Origin: Athripsodes cinereus
Lineage: Eukaryota; Arthropoda; Insecta; Trichoptera; Leptoceridae
Assembly (NCBI GenBank): GCA_947579605.1
Contig: OX388327.1
Span: forward strand, 10,217,122 to 10,281,121
Reading direction: 5' to 3'
DNA: 64,000 bases
A program made the position numbers and the translations under genes. Shown piece after piece: positions 61,551-64,000 of the stretch; the stretch's first letter is position 1, and each line of letters begins with the position of its first letter. The notes beneath the pieces were generated by a model that did no database searches, was not told the DNA's origin, and saw nothing but the letters and a program-made list of their open reading frames with translations.

Positions 61551-63609
61551 GGCTTCATCAAAAAAGAAAGACACGTACTCAGAATTTCTCAGCAAACGCT
61601 CATCAAATGTATGGGATCATTTTCGTCGATCGGATGATGGCCAAACCGCTGAGTGCAAGATATGTTTAAAAAAACTAAAAACTACCGGGGGGTCTACTAC
61701 TGGCTTGCATACACATTTACGAACTGTGCACTCAAAAATCACTGCAGTTGGACCTGCTTCATCGGAGAGTACTTCGAGCACATCATCATCACAAGAGCAG
61801 ACGACAAAGCTCAAGAAACGGAAACTAATGACTGAATACTTCAAGTCTTCAGAATCGCTGGAGGTTGTTGTTACTCGAATGACCGCCTTAAATGGTGCAA
61901 GTTTCAGATTCTTTTCTGAAAGTCAAGATCTTCGGCAGCTCTTCAAAAAAAGTGGATACGACTTACCGAAAACGCCAAATACTATTGCGAAAATGGTTCT
62001 TGAACATGCCGAACAAGTCAAATGTGAAACAATTAAAACCATAAAGCTCATGAAGGGAAATGGAGAAAGATTTACAATGACTCTCGACGAGTGGACCTCT
62101 CTTCGAAACAGGAGATATATGAACATAAACCTTCATTGCAGAGCTTTTGGAGGTTTCGAATTCAAGAATCTTGGACTTGTCAAAATAACGGGGTCCATGC
62201 CAGCTGCAGCAGCTCTGTCCATTATACGCGAGCACCTTGCCAAGTTTAATATCGTCCTTGAAGAAGATATTATTAGTCATACAACCGATGGCGCCAGTGT
62301 AATGAAAAAAATGGGTTCATATATCCCCGCCCACCATCAACTCTGCCTCGCCCACGGTGTTCAGCTTGCTGTGATTGATACCTTGTATAAGACAACGACT
62401 ACTGCCGACGCCCAACTCGAGCCCTCCCTCCAGCATGAAATTCAAATTCAAATTCAAATTCAAATTCCATGGAATCCACAAATCGCTCAGACTCAGAAAG
62501 CGACGTTGATAATGATTGGTTAACAGAGTGTGATGGCTTCGAAGTAGAAAGCTCAAGAGTTCGGACAACTGATCCAAGAAAATACAAAGAGGTGATTGGA
62601 AAAGTACGATGCCTGGTAAGATCAATCAGAAAGTCACCTCTCAAAGCCGATGCCTTGAGAGCTTACGTTAGGAAAGAGTTTGGGGAAAACATCCAGTTGC
62701 AGTTAGACTGTCGAACAAGATGGTCCAGCATGAATGATATGATAGGATCGTTCCTAAAAATGAAGGACTGCATCTTCAAACTTCTGATTGACATTAAATC
62801 AGACATATCCTTCACAGATGTGGAAATTCGGACATTAACCGATCCATCGTAGTTTGGAAGTGGTAAAAATGACTGTATTGTCTATTTGCCGACGCGATGC
62901 CACACTGTATACGGCAGACACAGCATTGAAATTTATGCTGAATAAACTTGACCAGCAAAATACGCATCTCAGTTCAAGTCTCGCTGCAAACTTACGAAGT
63001 CGAATAAAAGAAAGACGACTATTAATAGCTGGAGTATTACACTACCTTCATGATTCCGAAAGCTTCTACAGTGCTTCAGAAGACGATGTATTTCCGAAAC
63101 CCACAAGTGGGGAAATATGCGATGTTATTGCAAGCCTGTTGAAACGTCTCAACTATATCGAAAAACCTACTGGCAGTCCCGGCGTCAGAGAAAAAGAGAC
63201 TGCAGCGATAACAGCTGTTTCATTATCTTCCGATGAAGATGATGAGTCCGTAGCTACAGAAAGTATTCTCGCTACAACGAGTAAGCTGACCCTGCAACAA
63301 GAATTTGAGAAGGAAATGGAAAAATGCAAAAAAAAGAAGAGGGCAGTGCTTCCGTCCGAAGAATTAGATCTTTTGGTATTTTTAATGACTGAAAAAGCAA
63401 TATATGACAATAAAAGTGAAAGGGGAGTATATCTAACACGGGCGTACAAGTATCTTTCATCAATTTTGCCTACTAGTGTTGAAAGTGAGCGTGTTTTTTC
63501 GTCGGCCGGATATTTCTGCAATAAAATACGAAGTTCACTCTCCGACAAAATGCTTGACGCTTTGTTGTTCTTGAGAACACATTACCAAGAAAAACGAGAT
63601 TTAAAATAA
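61551..63609 (+). pseudogene. BED-finger hAT transposase, frameshifted
   Basis: Transposases of the hAT superfamily cut and paste DNA with 8-bp target duplication. The frame opens at a splice-acceptor-like TCTTTGCAG (61550), suggesting an upstream first exon not identified. A BED zinc finger follows (VWDHFRRSDDGQTAECKICL...HLRTVH), then the catalytic-core segment with FTMTLDEWTSLRNRRYMNIN, THTTDGASVMKK-like and HHQLCLAHGVQLAVI. The C-terminal dimerisation region is LTRAYKYLSSILPTSVESER VFSSAGYFCNKIRSSLSDKM. The reading frame shifts once near an AAATTC repeat (about 62439-62467) and shifts back near 62850, where a TAG and apparent small deletion of the usual segment occur. Apart from these lesions coding is well preserved, so inactivation is recent. 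Confidence 0.85.
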
Positions 63610-63619
63610 TAAACGTTCC

Positions 63620-64000
63620 TATTTACTCTTTATTTCTAATAATTGTTGTTCTTAGTTGTTAATTTTGCTTCCACATTTTAAAAAATAAGAAATTTTTGTT
63701 GATATTGATTCTGAATTGTTGTTCTTAGTTGTTGATTTTGTTTCCACACTTTAAAATATAAGAAGTTTTAATAATGTTGATTCTGAGTTGTTGATCTTAG
63801 TTGTTGATTTTGATTCCACATTTTGGATTATAAGAAGTTTTAATAATGTTGATTCTGAGTTGTTGTTCTTAGTTGTTGATTTTGCTTCCACATTTTGGAT
63901 TGTAAGAAGTTTTAATAATGTTGATTCTGAGTTGTTGTTCTTAGTTGTTGATTTTGCATCCACATTTTGGGTTATCAGAAGTTTTAATAATGTTGATTCT
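63620..64000 (+). repeat. ~70-bp tandem repeat running off the window
   Basis: Units contain GTTGTTCTTAGTTGTTGATT TTGCTTCCACATTTTGG and AAGTTTTAATAATGTTGATT CTGA. Starts are near 63640, 63715, 63787, 63857 and 63927, with period about 70-75 bp settling at 70. It lies directly 3' of the hAT transposase frame. Confidence 0.9.

Larger units (their letters stand above)
60423..64000 (+). mobile_element. hAT transposon, right end beyond the window
   Basis: It encloses the transposase at 61551-63609. A plausible left end is TAGGGCATGAATCTCGG at 60423, fitting the YARNG hAT terminus and followed by repeated GGAATCTCGG. The left boundary is inference. The 3' part becomes a ~70-bp tandem array that runs off the window. 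Confidence 0.55.

Overview
The window is animal nuclear DNA, very probably from an insect and most likely a moth or butterfly (Lepidoptera). It is AT-rich and has spliced genes with GT-AG introns. It is full of DNA transposons, MITEs, foldbacks and RTE-type LINE fragments of the kind common in lepidopteran genomes. The species assignment is inference. I see no prokaryotic operon, CRISPR array or intact tRNA/rRNA gene.

Four conserved cellular genes can be assembled exon by exon, with splice phases that agree. (1) POLDIP2-like gene, + strand, last four exons 3491-8478; its 5' exons are not visible. (2) GPN3, a GPN-loop GTPase, - strand, four exons 16514-13202, 273 aa, convergent with POLDIP2. 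(3) OGG1, the 8-oxoguanine DNA glycosylase, + strand, six exons 20629-23422, 342 aa, with catalytic Lys245 and Asp264. (4) Lnk/SH2B adaptor, - strand, six exons 52993-31966, 514 aa, with dimerisation region, PH domain, SH2 domain and a C-terminal Cbl-binding-type tyrosine motif; it is convergent with OGG1 and spread over 21 kb by an 11 kb last intron. The four genes are separate housekeeping or signalling loci and do not form a pathway.

Most of the rest is mobile DNA. Several hAT-type insertions have perfect 8-bp target duplications (19864-20435 just upstream of OGG1, 21859-22076 in an OGG1 intron, 46968-47868 nested in a pogo-like element, 50605-50864). There is a three-deep nest at 9631-11090 and a Tigger/pogo relic at 25230-26048. 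A set of elements all show the boundary ATAT|CG...CG|ATAT (5011-7860, 12416-12660, 38608-39932, 40738-40994, 53501-54833). RTE LINE fragments, a second dispersed repeat with a similar 3' tail and a tRNA-derived SINE are scattered throughout. A frameshifted but otherwise well preserved BED-finger hAT transposase fills the right end (61551-63609). Tandem arrays include a 145-bp unit (41522-42258), a 71-bp unit (44497-44840), a 23-bp unit (13540-13775) and a ~70-bp unit running off the window end.

I found no new multi-gene system. The most noteworthy items are the inverted pair of 1.3-kb transposons enclosing the first five Lnk exons, the shared ATAT|CG boundary across three unrelated-looking element families, and a nearly perfect 95-bp-arm hairpin flanked by a 14-bp direct repeat.
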